Shown in pieces: positions 8,833-16,438 of a DNA stretch of 38,253 nucleotides. Both the position numbers and the translations under genes were made by a program. Each line of letters opens with the position of its first letter. The stretch's first letter is position 1. The notes below the pieces were generated by a model. It was not told where the DNA came from, did not search any database, and saw nothing but the letters and a program-made list of their open reading frames with translations. Source of the DNA: Methanobacteriota archaeon (lineage in GTDB: Archaea > Thermoplasmatota > Poseidoniia > Poseidoniales > Poseidoniaceae); NCBI GenBank assembly GCA_018649825.1, contig JABIHC010000001.1, positions 1 through 38,253 of the forward strand. The letters are read 5' to 3'.

Positions 8833-10320
8833 CTATTTTGTAAAGTGGATTAATGCAGAACGGAATACATCAATTATCAAATCGATTTCTTCGGAAGTGA
8901 TATTGAAATGAGGGGTGAAGCGGAGTGCATTTTGACCTCCATGAATTACTCCAAGTCCATTGAAACGACACCATTCTTCTACTTGGCCAAAACCAACTAC
9001 TTTAAATTGAGCTGGATCTAATTCTGCGCATAGTAGAAGCCCCGAACCCTGTACCTTCGCAATACAACCGGGAAATTCACTTGACAATTCCTCCAACTTT
9101 TGCACAAAAACCCTTCCCATATCAATAATATTTCTTCTCAGTTCGGGAGTTACACGGTCAAGAACGGCTATTGCAGTTTCAAGTGCGCGGGGATTGGTAG
9201 TCATGGTATTGCCATAAATTCCAACCACATACATATCTGCTGCTTTTTCTGATAATCCAACAACTGAAAGAGGATATTGCCCTGCATTCAGTGCCTTTGA
9301 CCAAGTTTCAAAATCTGGTGCTTCACAATCAACAAATCCAGGATAATCAACGATACTCAAACAACCCTGCCCACGTAAACCTGCTTGGATGGAATCAACA
9401 AATAATAGAGAACCATGCTTAGATGTTAACCTACGTGCCTCATCATAGAATTCGCGTGTAACACACTGGCCAGGGTTACCTTCACCCATCACTGGTTCCA
9501 TAGCCACTAATTCAATAAAATACCCATCAGATTCAGCTTGCGCAAAAGCCACTCGCAAAGCAGATACATCATTTGAAGGCACTAGGATCACATTATTTAG
9601 GTCTCTAAAAGTTGCCAAATTTGATGAATAACCACCTCTACAAGAATCAGATAATTGGGCTGGGCGTTGTGTTCTTCCGTGGAAAGCTTGTTCAAGTCCA
9701 ATTATTTTTATTGGGCATCCTTCATATCGCCCACCTATTTCAGTCATTTTCAATGCATTGGCATCAGCAATTCTCATGCTCAATGCAACCGATTCAGAAC
9801 CGCTGTTGAGGCAGATAAATCGCGAAAAAGGACAACTCTCTCTCGTATGCCCAACTTCTTTGCGTAGTCGTTCGCCTAATCGCTTATGGCTAAAAGAAGG
9901 AGTCATTACATTTGCCATAACCCAATTTTTCTGCATTGCGGCAATCACATCATCAGGGCCATGCCCCATTCCTAACATTCCATACCCGCCATTGTCATGA
10001 ATAATTGCGCCGTGTGAAGTGACAATCCATGGGCCGCAAGCAGACAATGGGATGTATGGGTTTACTGTTGGAGGCGCGTAAAAATTCACCAAGTCTGATT
10101 GTAAATATGTCACGAGTTGTTCTTCTTCGGACATTAATAATTCGGGCCCATATTCCAATATTAGTTGTTGATGAACATCTAATGCTTCAGAAATCGCCCT
10201 TCCGAGAGATTCGTCTATTGCACAATGCTTTCGAATAACATCAAGATTCAAGCCAGTTGTTCTTGCATTTCCAGAATTAGTTCGGATTAATTCCAAATTG
10301 CTTATCGCATCCCCTGTCAT
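8833..10320 (-). CDS. Class-III PLP-dependent aminotransferase
   Basis: A 495-residue fold-type I aminotransferase of the ornithine/GABA/lysine transaminase class. Seen are CLNSGSESVALSMRIA (phosphate-binding turn), QAFHGRTQRPAQ, EPVMGEGNPG, VDSIQAGLRGQG with the Asp that contacts the pyridine nitrogen, and WSKALNAGQYPLS with the Schiff-base lysine (about K342). GNTMTTNP follows and RFTPHFNIT is near the end. An N-terminal section of about 90 residues precedes the usual start of the fold, so the protein is longer than typical members of 400-450. The amino donor and acceptor cannot be deduced. It leads an operon with an SDR-like protein (10 bp gap) and a HAD hydrolase, suggesting a small biosynthetic pathway, perhaps for an amino sugar or lipid headgroup (inference). 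ATG 10320 follows an AAGGGG. Confidence 0.88.
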   Translation of the reverse strand: MTGDAISNLELIRTNSGNARTTGLNLDVIRKHCAIDESLGRAISEALDVHQQLILEYGPELLMSEEEQLVTYLQSDLVNFYAPPTVNPYIPLSACGPWIVTSHGAIIHDNGGYGMLGMGHGPDDVIAAMQKNWVMANVMTPSFSHKRLGERLRKEVGHTRESCPFSRFICLNSGSESVALSMRIADANALKMTEIGGRYEGCPIKIIGLEQAFHGRTQRPAQLSDSCRGGYSSNLATFRDLNNVILVPSNDVSALRVAFAQAESDGYFIELVAMEPVMGEGNPGQCVTREFYDEARRLTSKHGSLLFVDSIQAGLRGQGCLSIVDYPGFVDCEAPDFETWSKALNAGQYPLSVVGLSEKAADMYVVGIYGNTMTTNPRALETAIAVLDRVTPELRRNIIDMGRVFVQKLEELSSEFPGCIAKVQGSGLLLCAELDPAQFKVVGFGQVEEWCRFNGLGVIHGGQNALRFTPHFNITSEEIDLIIDVFRSALIHFTK

Positions 10321-10452
10321 TATTACAGACCCCTTCGTAACTTAGGTGAAAGAGACTCGCTCATCAACATTTGCCAATAATACGTTGAGTATCACATAGA
10401 GATGAATTGAGGAAATGAAAGATATTTGCCCCCCCTTTTCTCCAAAATTATT

Positions 10453-10816
10453 CAATTGAAAAATGCTTTTTCTAATTGAAAAATACCATTTCGCCAAGAC
10501 CATTTCGAATTCATTTTAACAAACTATAGAGTACAACCTGGATGATCCATCTGGCAAACTGAGACAATTTTCAATAACTTAATTGGAAAAAGTCGCCCTT
10601 TGACTTTTTTAACTAGTCAATCTATCCTTTTCCACCCTGGCGAGAAATGGTTGCATATTACGCGCCCAAGCAATCATTTATTCAATTGGAAAGGCGTAAA
10701 TGACTCAACTGCAAAATCAATTGATAAATGATTATCCGAACAAAATTGAATTTTCACAATAATGCATTTTCCCAATTGGAAAATAGGAAAATGATTTAAT
10801 TATTCCAATTGAAAAT
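10453..10816 (+). repeat. Cluster of YAATTG(G)AAAA elements
   Basis: Copies in direct orientation start at 10453, 10473, 10580, 10683, 10773 and 10806. One inverted copy lies at 10565-10575, and weaker relatives at 10718 and 10743. The first two are exactly 20 bp apart. The copy at 10773 sits in an extended partial palindrome, TTTTCCCAATTGGAAAA (10767-10783), with the perfect core CCAATTGG at 10772-10779. The others keep the AATTG core followed by G/A and an A-run. This density in about 365 bp, with variable spacing, looks like repeated protein-binding sites rather than a tandem array. The TTCCA...TGGAAA symmetry recalls archaeal Orc1/Cdc6 origin boxes, but the match is partial and no cdc6 gene is in the window. 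Confidence 0.6.
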
Positions 10817-10838
10817 TATAAACCTGTTGCCGGGTGCT

Positions 10839-10848
10839 AATATATATA
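10839..10848 (+). promoter_or_regulatory. TATA-like element of the PRC-barrel gene
   Basis: AATATATATA followed by CC lies about 60-70 bp before the chosen start at 10908. The expected transcription start 25-30 bp downstream (about 10868-10872) leaves a 5' leader of about 35 nt holding AAGGATGGG. It lies just beyond the last YAATTG(G)AAAA copy, so those elements are placed to influence this promoter. Confidence 0.6.
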
Positions 10849-10907
10849 CCGAGTCGTGCTCAGAAGATATAGACCGGAAGACAGGTTAAACAAGGATGGG
10901 AAAAAAA

Positions 10908-11495
10908 ATGTCAAAAGAATACAATATACAGGACCTCCTCCAAAGGGAAGTTTTTGTGAAAGAAACGAAGGTGGGCGTTATCGTCGGAGAACGTCATCAC
11001 CCGAACGAAAGCCGAGTTGCATCGATGCGCTTAGAAGTATTACCGGAGATTGCAGAAGAATATATGCGAAATCCAACTTCTTACGCACCGCTTGCAAAAG
11101 AATTAGTGCATAGCATTAGAGAAGACGGAGGAGTAAAGCTCTCAAAATCAATGCGTGAACTTCAACGCCGTTGGAGAAATACTGTACGAATTGATGAGAA
11201 ACTATACGCGCCAGATGAAATGCTAGATCGGGCAGTAGTTGATAACCAGGGAATGCAGATTGGAGTAATTATTGATCTTGTGAAAGTTCGCCGAACTTAC
11301 CGTGGTGTTGTCGTGAAAGTCCGAAGTGGTGTTCAAAGGCAGTTTGGTGTTGAAGGTGAAATCAATATCCCAATTACTGCATTCAGTAAAACTCGCGAGC
11401 GCTTGGATGAAGTAATATTATCTCGCCGCTATGACCGAGTTCAAACACTACCTAGTTACATAAAGATCAATAGACCCGATTTTTGTAATCAGTAA
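10908..11495 (+). CDS. Probable double PRC-barrel protein
   Basis: A soluble protein of 195 residues with no membrane segment or signal. The second half, DRAVVDNQGMQIGVIIDLV followed by GVVVKVRSG and INIPITAFSK, has the beta pattern of a PRC-barrel, with the typical 'new function, own glycine, G-V-I-x-D' start. The first half, LQREVFVKETKVGVIVGER followed by a divergent stretch with EIAEEYMRNP, looks like a second, degraded PRC-barrel. Archaeal PRC-barrel proteins are linked to RNA processing and, in the CdpA/CdpB group, to cell division; I cannot say which applies. ATG 10908 is preferred because AAGGATGGG sits at good spacing; ATG 10896 is also in frame. The gene is isolated, with the repeat cluster upstream and a hairpin right after the stop. 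Confidence 0.55.
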   Translation: MSKEYNIQDLLQREVFVKETKVGVIVGERHHPNESRVASMRLEVLPEIAEEYMRNPTSYAPLAKELVHSIREDGGVKLSKSMRELQRRWRNTVRIDEKLYAPDEMLDRAVVDNQGMQIGVIIDLVKVRRTYRGVVVKVRSGVQRQFGVEGEINIPITAFSKTRERLDEVILSRRYDRVQTLPSYIKINRPDFCNQ

Positions 11496-11496
11496 A

Positions 11497-11515
11497 AAAG
11501 CCCAACTACGGCTTT
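11497..11515 (+). terminator. Hairpin directly after the PRC-barrel stop
   Basis: AAAGCC and GGCTTT form a perfect 6-bp stem around a 7-nt loop, beginning two bases after the stop codon. It could mark the mRNA 3' end. There is no long T-tract behind it, so termination proper is uncertain. Confidence 0.4.
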
Positions 11516-11577
11516 ATTAGCAATTATTATTGCTTTACCTGCAGTTGAATGTATACAGAATAATTTCTTTATTCACA

Positions 11578-11597
11578 ACCGTCATGGTTATGACGGT
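11578..11597. repeat. Perfect 8-bp inverted repeat upstream of tRNA-Ile
   Basis: ACCGTCAT - GGTT - ATGACGGT: two perfect 8-bp arms with a 4-nt loop, ending 23 bp before the tRNA gene. It could be a 3'-end hairpin, an operator, or a leader structure processed with the tRNA. The TATA for the tRNA is probably in the A/T-rich DNA just before it. Confidence 0.5.
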
Positions 11598-11620
11598 GAG
11601 GTAGGTCGCCGATTTGCCCT

Positions 11621-11695
11621 GGGCGGGTAGCTTAGTTTGGTTGGAGCACCCGGCTGATAACCGGGAGGTCGAAGGTTCAAATCCTTCCTCGCCCA
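11621..11695 (+). tRNA. tRNA-Ile (anticodon GAT)
   Basis: A complete cloverleaf can be drawn. The acceptor GGGCGGG pairs with CTCGCCC with one G-T pair. The D-arm follows TAGCTTAG. The anticodon stem CCCGG/CCGGG closes the loop CTGATAA, giving anticodon GAT for isoleucine. The variable loop is AGGTC. The T-arm is GAAGG-TTCAAAT-CCTTC, with discriminator A at 11695. No intron is seen. The next bases are CCT, so CCA is not fully encoded and must be added after transcription. Confidence 0.96.
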
Positions 11696-11818
11696 CCTCC
11701 ATTGACTTTCTTTGCAGGTTGTTTCAACTTTCTTCTTTGTTTTTCAGCCCCAAGAGAAGTGAGTTCAAAGGAAACAACCAATTAACCAGTAGTATTAGCG
11801 GTGGTTGAGGACAACTTA

Positions 11819-12748
11819 ATGCCAGTGCTATCCGGTTCAAATTCTCGCCCTTTAGCAAAGGAGTTGGCAATAGAACTTGGAATGAACCATATTTCAATGG
11901 AAGCGCGAAGATTTCCAGACACTGAGGGCTATGTTCGCTTAGCAATAGAGAACATTGAAGCCGTTAGGTCAGAGCCATGTGTTCTCGTTTCCACTACATT
12001 CCCTGACAGTGGGATAATTGAAACACTCTTGTTATTAGAAGCATTACAAGATGTTCGTGCTGGCCGCACAGATTCCCTAAAAGGTGGTGTGCCAAACGAA
12101 TTACCAGATGTAGGACCTGGGATTTTTCTCGCCATCCCTTACTTTGGATACTCACGGCAAGACAAGCGATTTCAGCCAGGAGAAGCAATTTCTGCCAAGG
12201 CGATTGGTAAACTGTTGGCAAGTCGTTGCGATGGAATTGCCGTATTAGATTTACATGCACCGGAGGCTCTTGATGAAATTGGAGTTCCAGTCGCCCTAAC
12301 TAGTTGCATGCCAGAAGTTGCAAAACACCTTCAAGACACTATTGCACCCGATTTCATCCTCTCACCCGACAAAGGTGCAATTGACAGAGCCAGCCATGTT
12401 GCGAATATCATAGGTTGTAAATTCTCATACTTGGAAAAAACTAGAATTGATGCCCACACTATCGTCCATAAAGCCAAAGATTTGGATGTAGATGGTTCTA
12501 TTGTTGCTATCGTCGATGATATGATCGCCACCGGAGGTACAATTTGTCGTGCAAGTGAAGCCCTGCATACTCAAGGTGCGATTGAAGTTCATGCCGCATG
12601 TACCCATGGCCTATTCACCGGAGGGGCAATTTCTAGACTCGACAGATTCGTTGATGGAGTGCATGCTGCAAACTCTCTTCAAAATCCCCGGGCTGTCATT
12701 TCAGGTGCTCCGGCCCTTGCAAGAGGACTAATGGAATTGCTAAAGTAA
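11819..12748 (+). CDS. prs: Ribose-phosphate pyrophosphokinase (PRPP synthetase)
   Basis: Makes PRPP from ribose-5-phosphate and ATP for purine, pyrimidine and histidine synthesis. Visible are an N-terminal SGSNSRPLAKELA, RRFPDTEGYVR with the RRFPDGE-like motif, PYFGYSRQDKRFQPGEAIS (ATP flexible loop), VLDLHAPE, SPDKGAIDRA, and the PRPP-binding loop VDDMIATGGT. At 309 residues the length is normal and all catalytic motifs are intact. ATG 11819 is chosen because GAGG lies eight bases upstream; GTG 11801 is in frame but less likely. A long T-tract after the stop suggests a single-gene transcript or the end of the tRNA-prs unit. Confidence 0.95.
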   Translation: MPVLSGSNSRPLAKELAIELGMNHISMEARRFPDTEGYVRLAIENIEAVRSEPCVLVSTTFPDSGIIETLLLLEALQDVRAGRTDSLKGGVPNELPDVGPGIFLAIPYFGYSRQDKRFQPGEAISAKAIGKLLASRCDGIAVLDLHAPEALDEIGVPVALTSCMPEVAKHLQDTIAPDFILSPDKGAIDRASHVANIIGCKFSYLEKTRIDAHTIVHKAKDLDVDGSIVAIVDDMIATGGTICRASEALHTQGAIEVHAACTHGLFTGGAISRLDRFVDGVHAANSLQNPRAVISGAPALARGLMELLK

Positions 12749-12784
12749 TCCATGCACATCACCATTCAGCGCCCTCTTTATTGA

Positions 12785-12813
12785 TTTTTTTTATTATATT
12801 TTCTTCTTATTTT
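12785..12813 (+). terminator. T-rich terminator tract after prs
   Basis: Eight consecutive T (12785-12792) followed by further T-rich blocks to 12813, between prs and the ribosomal protein cluster. This is the classic archaeal intrinsic terminator composition. The TTATTATATTT within it could also serve as a TATA element for the next operon. Confidence 0.6.
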
Positions 12814-12824
12814 CGGCAGTTGGG

Positions 12825-12830
12825 TTTATA
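12825..12830 (+). promoter_or_regulatory. TATA-like element before the L7Ae operon
   Basis: TTTATA lies about 55 bp before the L7Ae start. With the usual 25-28 bp spacing, transcription would begin near 12855. An alternative TATA in the T-rich DNA at 12790-12800 would give a leader of about 60 nt that includes the whole hairpin at 12851-12872. Confidence 0.4.
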
Positions 12831-12850
12831 CGGTGGACGCTGTGGGGCAC

Positions 12851-12872
12851 CCTGCCCTAACATGAGGACAGG
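12851..12872 (+). promoter_or_regulatory. Candidate leader hairpin overlapping the L7Ae ribosome-binding site
   Basis: CCTG/CAGG (4 bp), one C-A mismatch, CCT/AGG (3 bp) and the loop AACATG. The 3' arm includes the first part of the CAGGAGA that serves as Shine-Dalgarno for L7Ae, so folding would hide it. L7Ae is an RNA-binding protein known to regulate its own mRNA through kink-turns in some archaea. I do not see a canonical kink-turn here, so autoregulation is only a possibility. Confidence 0.35.
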
Positions 12873-12883
12873 AGATAATTCCA

Positions 12884-13261
12884 ATGAGTGTACACGTGCG
12901 ATTTGAAACCCCAGAAGATTTAGCCAACGCTGTTTATGAGCTTATACAAGAAGCGAGTAAAGGCGGAGCAATGAAGAAAGGAAGTAATGAGGTCACCAAG
13001 GCCGCTGAGAGAGGAACTGCAAAGTTCATCATCATGGCTGAAGACGTCAACCCCCCAGAGTTGTTGGCTCATATTCCAATGATTTGTGATGAAAAGAAAA
13101 TTCCATATGCCTATGTTCCAAGCCAAGAATTCTTGGCTAAAGAAAGTGGAATGCCAAAAGGAGTTAGAACTGCATCTATCGCTTTGATGGAACTAAGCAA
13201 GGCAGTTCAAGATAGACTTTCCGATGTTGTTGAGAAGATTGACAACCTCAAGGGTGAGTGA
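12884..13261 (+). CDS. rpl7ae: Large-subunit ribosomal protein L7Ae (eL8)
   Basis: A ribosomal and snoRNP protein that binds kink-turn RNA, also part of archaeal box C/D and H/ACA particles and RNase P. Its 125 residues include AYELIQEASKGGAMKKGSNEVTKA-type RNA-contact residues (KGSNEVTKA), then AERGTAKFIIMAEDVNPPELLAHIP and KKIPYAYVPSQ. ATG 12884 follows AGGAG. It leads the conserved archaeal block with S28e, L24e, NDK and aIF5B. Confidence 0.97.
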   Translation: MSVHVRFETPEDLANAVYELIQEASKGGAMKKGSNEVTKAAERGTAKFIIMAEDVNPPELLAHIPMICDEKKIPYAYVPSQEFLAKESGMPKGVRTASIALMELSKAVQDRLSDVVEKIDNLKGE

Positions 13262-13282
13262 ACTTTCTAAGGAGAGATTTCA

Positions 13283-13507
13283 ATGAGTGATGAAGTAAGT
13301 GGCTGGCCTGCTGAAGTTGTTGAAATCGTCGGCCGTACAGGCATGACTGGTGAAGCAACTCAAGTTAAGGTCCGTGTAAACGATGCCCCTAATCCAAGAG
13401 ATGTTGGGCGTATTATTACTCGCAATGTATTAGGTCCAGTGCGAATGGGAGATATTCTGATGTTGAAGGATACCGGTCGTGAAGCACGCAAGTTGAATAC
13501 GAGGTGA
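13283..13507 (+). CDS. rps28e: Small-subunit ribosomal protein S28e
   Basis: 74 residues with the family signature [35 protein letters not shown] and the C-terminal [18 protein letters not shown] precedes ATG 13283. It lies 21 bp after L7Ae and its stop overlaps the upstream region of L24e, in the archaeal order. Confidence 0.97.
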   Translation: MSDEVSGWPAEVVEIVGRTGMTGEATQVKVRVNDAPNPRDVGRIITRNVLGPVRMGDILMLKDTGREARKLNTR

Positions 13508-13512
13508 GATTA

Positions 13513-13701
13513 ATGCCAGAGCGAAGAATTTGTACATTTTCCGGAGAGGAAATCGAGCCAGGAACTGGCCTAATGTTTATTGGCCGCGATGGAACTATCA
13601 AGTGGTTCAAGAATAGTAAGGCACGTAAGAATGCCTTGAAACTCAAAAGGAACCCACGCCGTGTCAAGTGGACTCGCCACTTTGTCAAGGGCGGAATATA
13701 A
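13513..13701 (+). CDS. rpl24e: Ribosomal protein L24e lacking most zinc ligands
   Basis: 62 residues, matching L24e over RxCTFSGEEIEPGTGLMFIGRDGTI, SKARKNALKLKRNPR and KWTRHF. The usual C-x2-C ... C-x3-C zinc site reads C7-TF-S10 and K33-NSK-A37, so only one of four cysteines remains. The fold and basic C terminus are kept, so it is probably still a ribosomal protein without zinc. ATG 13513 with GAGGTGAG upstream is preferred over GTG 13504. The gene begins 5 bp after the S28e stop. Confidence 0.94.
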   Translation: MPERRICTFSGEEIEPGTGLMFIGRDGTIKWFKNSKARKNALKLKRNPRRVKWTRHFVKGGI

Positions 13702-13893
13702 CTAAGTCCAACAACAGTTGACTTCCTAAGGTGCAAGGCATTGCTTTGCTCAAATATTTATCAATAGCTTATTTTTTTGCGGAATTCAGTCTTTGTAGAT
13801 TGTATTCTATGTCTAGAGTATGGTCACTAATGTACGAGGAACTAATCGCTGACCTTTTGAAGGGATGGCCGTCCGCCCTATTTGGCGATACAC

Positions 13894-14343
13894 ATGGAAA
13901 CCACCTACATTATGATTAAACCGGACGGCGTACAAAGAGGACTTGTTGGAGAAATTATTGGCAGATTTGAGCAGAAAGGCTTGAAGTTAGTCGGTTTAAA
14001 GTCAATGGTGCCAAGCGAAGAAATCGCTGCAAAGCACTACGAAGTTCACAAGGAACGCCCATTTTTCCCAGGTCTTATGAAATTCATTACTAGCGGACCT
14101 GTAGTATGTATGGCATGGAGCGGAGTTGAAGCAATAAAGGTTGCACGCACTCTTATCGGTCCAACAAATGGCCGTGATGCTGCACCAGGTACAATACGTG
14201 GTGATTTCGGCATGGATATTGGCTACAATATGATCCATGGCAGTGATGCTGCCGAAACCGCAGAGTTTGAACTCGGACTTTGGTTTCCAGAGGGCACCAT
14301 GAATTGGAATTATGAAACCCAAAACTGGGTATATGAAGGATGA
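13894..14343 (+). CDS. ndk: Nucleoside diphosphate kinase
   Basis: Balances NTP pools by phosphate transfer through a phospho-histidine. From ATG 13894 it gives 149 residues: [18 protein letters not shown] at the N terminus, [43 protein letters not shown], and NMIHGSDA with the active-site histidine. Length is normal. TTG 13882 would add only four residues. About 190 bp separate it from L24e, more than elsewhere in this cluster, so a separate promoter is likely; no gene is seen in that gap. Confidence 0.97.
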   Translation: METTYIMIKPDGVQRGLVGEIIGRFEQKGLKLVGLKSMVPSEEIAAKHYEVHKERPFFPGLMKFITSGPVVCMAWSGVEAIKVARTLIGPTNGRDAAPGTIRGDFGMDIGYNMIHGSDAAETAEFELGLWFPEGTMNWNYETQNWVYEG

Positions 14344-14396
14344 TTCAAATACTGCAAGGTATTAATTTCAAAAAAGGAAAGGTGTGGTGATGCGAA

Positions 14397-16265
14397 ATGA
14401 CAGAAAAATCCTCAAACTCCCCCTCTCCCAAGGCTAACTCGGTCGATGATATTATTGAAGATGACCAATGTGAAAAACCATTGCTCGGAGAAAACCGGCA
14501 ACCAATTGTAAGTGTTCTCGGCCATGTTGATCATGGCAAAACCAGTGTATTAGACCATATTCGTTCTCTTGGAATGGAACGCCAAGCAAGCGTCATGGCT
14601 CGCGAGGCTGGTGGAATTACCCAACATATCGGCGCAACCGAAGTTCCTGCAGATTTGCTCAATGAAACCTGTTCACATATGCTGAAGGGAAATAATTTCA
14701 AATCTCCCGGATTATTGTTTATCGATACTCCCGGTCATCATTCTTTTACTTCATTGCGCAGTAGAGGTGGCGCTCTTGCCGATATTGCAATCCTAGTAAT
14801 TGATGTAATGGAAGGGCTCCAACCTCAAACTATTGAATCCATTAATATTCTCAAAAAGCACAAAACCCCATTCGTAATTGCGGCAAATAAAGTTGATAGA
14901 ATTCATGGTTGGACTTGTGAATTTGGCCGTTCCTTCTTGGTTTCGGTAAAGGATCAACGCACAGATACTCTGGAGTATTTTCAAAAAATCTGGTGGAAAT
15001 TAGTTGGGCAATTTAGTGAACATGGATTCAATATTGAACGCTTTGATGAGATTAAAGATTTCACCCAAAACCTTGCAGTAGTGCCTTGTTCGGCAAAAGA
15101 GGGTGAGGGAATGCAGGATTTATTGGCAGTGACCGTTGGGCTTGCTGAACGATTTTTGGATGAGCGCTTACGCGACACACTTGGGCCGGCAGAAGGGACT
15201 GTCCTAGAAATGAAGGAAGAAAGAGGCCTCGGAAAAACAATTGACGTTATCCTTTCACGTGGCGAATTGCGAAAGGGTGACCGAATTACACTTGTTGCTC
15301 CTGATGGACCGTTTCAAACTCACATCAAAGGAATGTTTAGGCCGCGTGGAATGGCTGAGATGAGAGATGCTGGCGATAGGTGGGATGATGTTGATGTTAT
15401 CCGGGCCGCTGCTGGTATCAAAATCAATGGCCCTGGCCTTGAACGAGTTTTAGCTGGAACAACCCTACGATTATCCAATACTCCTGAACAACTGGATGCT
15501 GCGATGGAAGCAGGAAGAGAGGAAGCACGAATTAGTGTGGAAACCGAGGAAACTGGAGTCGTTATCAAAGCAGATACTCTAGGTGGACTTGAAGCACTTG
15601 CATTTGAATTAGGTAAATTGGAGATCCCTATTTGCAGTGCAACTATAGGGACCGTCAATAAAAAAGATTTGCTTACTGCAGATAATGCAGATGACCCTTT
15701 GGAAAAAATTATTCTCGGGTTTGCAACAAAGGCTCAAAATGAAGTTGCTAAAGAATTGGATTCTGAAAAATGTGACGTCAAATATATCTCTGGTGAAGTG
15801 ATATATCATATTATTGAAAAGTTTGAGGAATGGCGCGAGGAACGGCAACGTCAACTCGAAGATGAAAAGCGTGAATCTGTTGTTTACCCTGGTCGGATCT
15901 TATTGATGAGAGACCATATTTTTCGTCGCTCCGGACCAGTTGTCGCTGGAATTCGGGTTTTAGGAGGCCGTATTCATGTTGGCCAAACATTAATCAAACC
16001 AGATGGCACTAGAGTTGGCCAAGTAAAATCTATCCGAGTTGGGGAAAGTGGGCAACAAGAAGCAGTACAAGGTGATGAAGTAGCAGTTGCAATATCAGGG
16101 GCAACCATTGGACGGGGCTTAGAAGAAGAAGATGTATTATTAGTTGACATCCCAGAATCTCATGCCAAAAAATTGCAGGGATTTGACCTCAGTGCTATTG
16201 AGCAGGACATCTTTGATGAAATAGTCAAATTGCATCGCAAAACCGACCGATTCTGGGGATATTGA
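14397..16265 (+). CDS. infB: Translation initiation factor aIF5B (IF-2 family)
   Basis: A GTPase that promotes ribosomal subunit joining. The 622 residues show G1 GHVDHGKTS, G3 DTPGHHSF, G4 NKVD and G5 SAKEGEG, then the IF-2 beta-barrel domain starting VLEMKEERGLGKTIDVIL, and domain IV near the C terminus (PVVAGIRVLGGRIHVGQTLIKPDG). Length fits archaeal aIF5B, and there is no intein at the G1 loop, a known insertion site in other archaea. ATG 14397 is preceded by GGTGTGGTGAT. It follows ndk by 53 bp and closes the ribosomal block. Confidence 0.97.
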   Translation: MTEKSSNSPSPKANSVDDIIEDDQCEKPLLGENRQPIVSVLGHVDHGKTSVLDHIRSLGMERQASVMAREAGGITQHIGATEVPADLLNETCSHMLKGNNFKSPGLLFIDTPGHHSFTSLRSRGGALADIAILVIDVMEGLQPQTIESINILKKHKTPFVIAANKVDRIHGWTCEFGRSFLVSVKDQRTDTLEYFQKIWWKLVGQFSEHGFNIERFDEIKDFTQNLAVVPCSAKEGEGMQDLLAVTVGLAERFLDERLRDTLGPAEGTVLEMKEERGLGKTIDVILSRGELRKGDRITLVAPDGPFQTHIKGMFRPRGMAEMRDAGDRWDDVDVIRAAAGIKINGPGLERVLAGTTLRLSNTPEQLDAAMEAGREEARISVETEETGVVIKADTLGGLEALAFELGKLEIPICSATIGTVNKKDLLTADNADDPLEKIILGFATKAQNEVAKELDSEKCDVKYISGEVIYHIIEKFEEWREERQRQLEDEKRESVVYPGRILLMRDHIFRRSGPVVAGIRVLGGRIHVGQTLIKPDGTRVGQVKSIRVGESGQQEAVQGDEVAVAISGATIGRGLEEEDVLLVDIPESHAKKLQGFDLSAIEQDIFDEIVKLHRKTDRFWGY

Positions 16266-16438
16266 GGCAGCGTACAAAAAAACCGAGAATTAATCTTAAT
16301 TCTTGCAAATAATTTAACATATGCCTCGCAGTTGCCCTTTTTTTACCCCCTACCGGCTTGAGCATTAATGATGTATTCAGCCAATATGTTGAAGTATGAA
16401 TTGCACGGGTCGGAAAATTGCTCCAATAGGTGAACGCT

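Larger units (their letters stand above)
10321..10907. other. Gene-less divergent intergenic region
   Basis: The longest non-coding stretch in the window, between the divergent aminotransferase and PRC-barrel genes. I see no credible gene in it. It holds a cluster of repeated YAATTG(G)AAAA elements (10453-10816) and a TATA-like element for the right-hand gene. Both are listed separately. The first 120 bp next to the aminotransferase hold no repeats and presumably contain its promoter, but I cannot point to a convincing TATA box there. Confidence 0.7.

Noticed and set aside
10453-10816. CRISPR array
   Set aside because: The repeated unit is only about 11 bp, spacing is irregular and one copy is inverted, so it is not a CRISPR array.
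13731-13919. Small open frame between L24e and ndk
   Set aside because: It overlaps the ndk start in another frame, lacks a ribosome-binding site and has unconvincing composition.
16286-16303. Palindrome AGAATTAA-TC-TTAATTCT after aIF5B
   Set aside because: The two-base centre is too tight for an RNA hairpin and AT-rich palindromes arise easily here; no supporting context.
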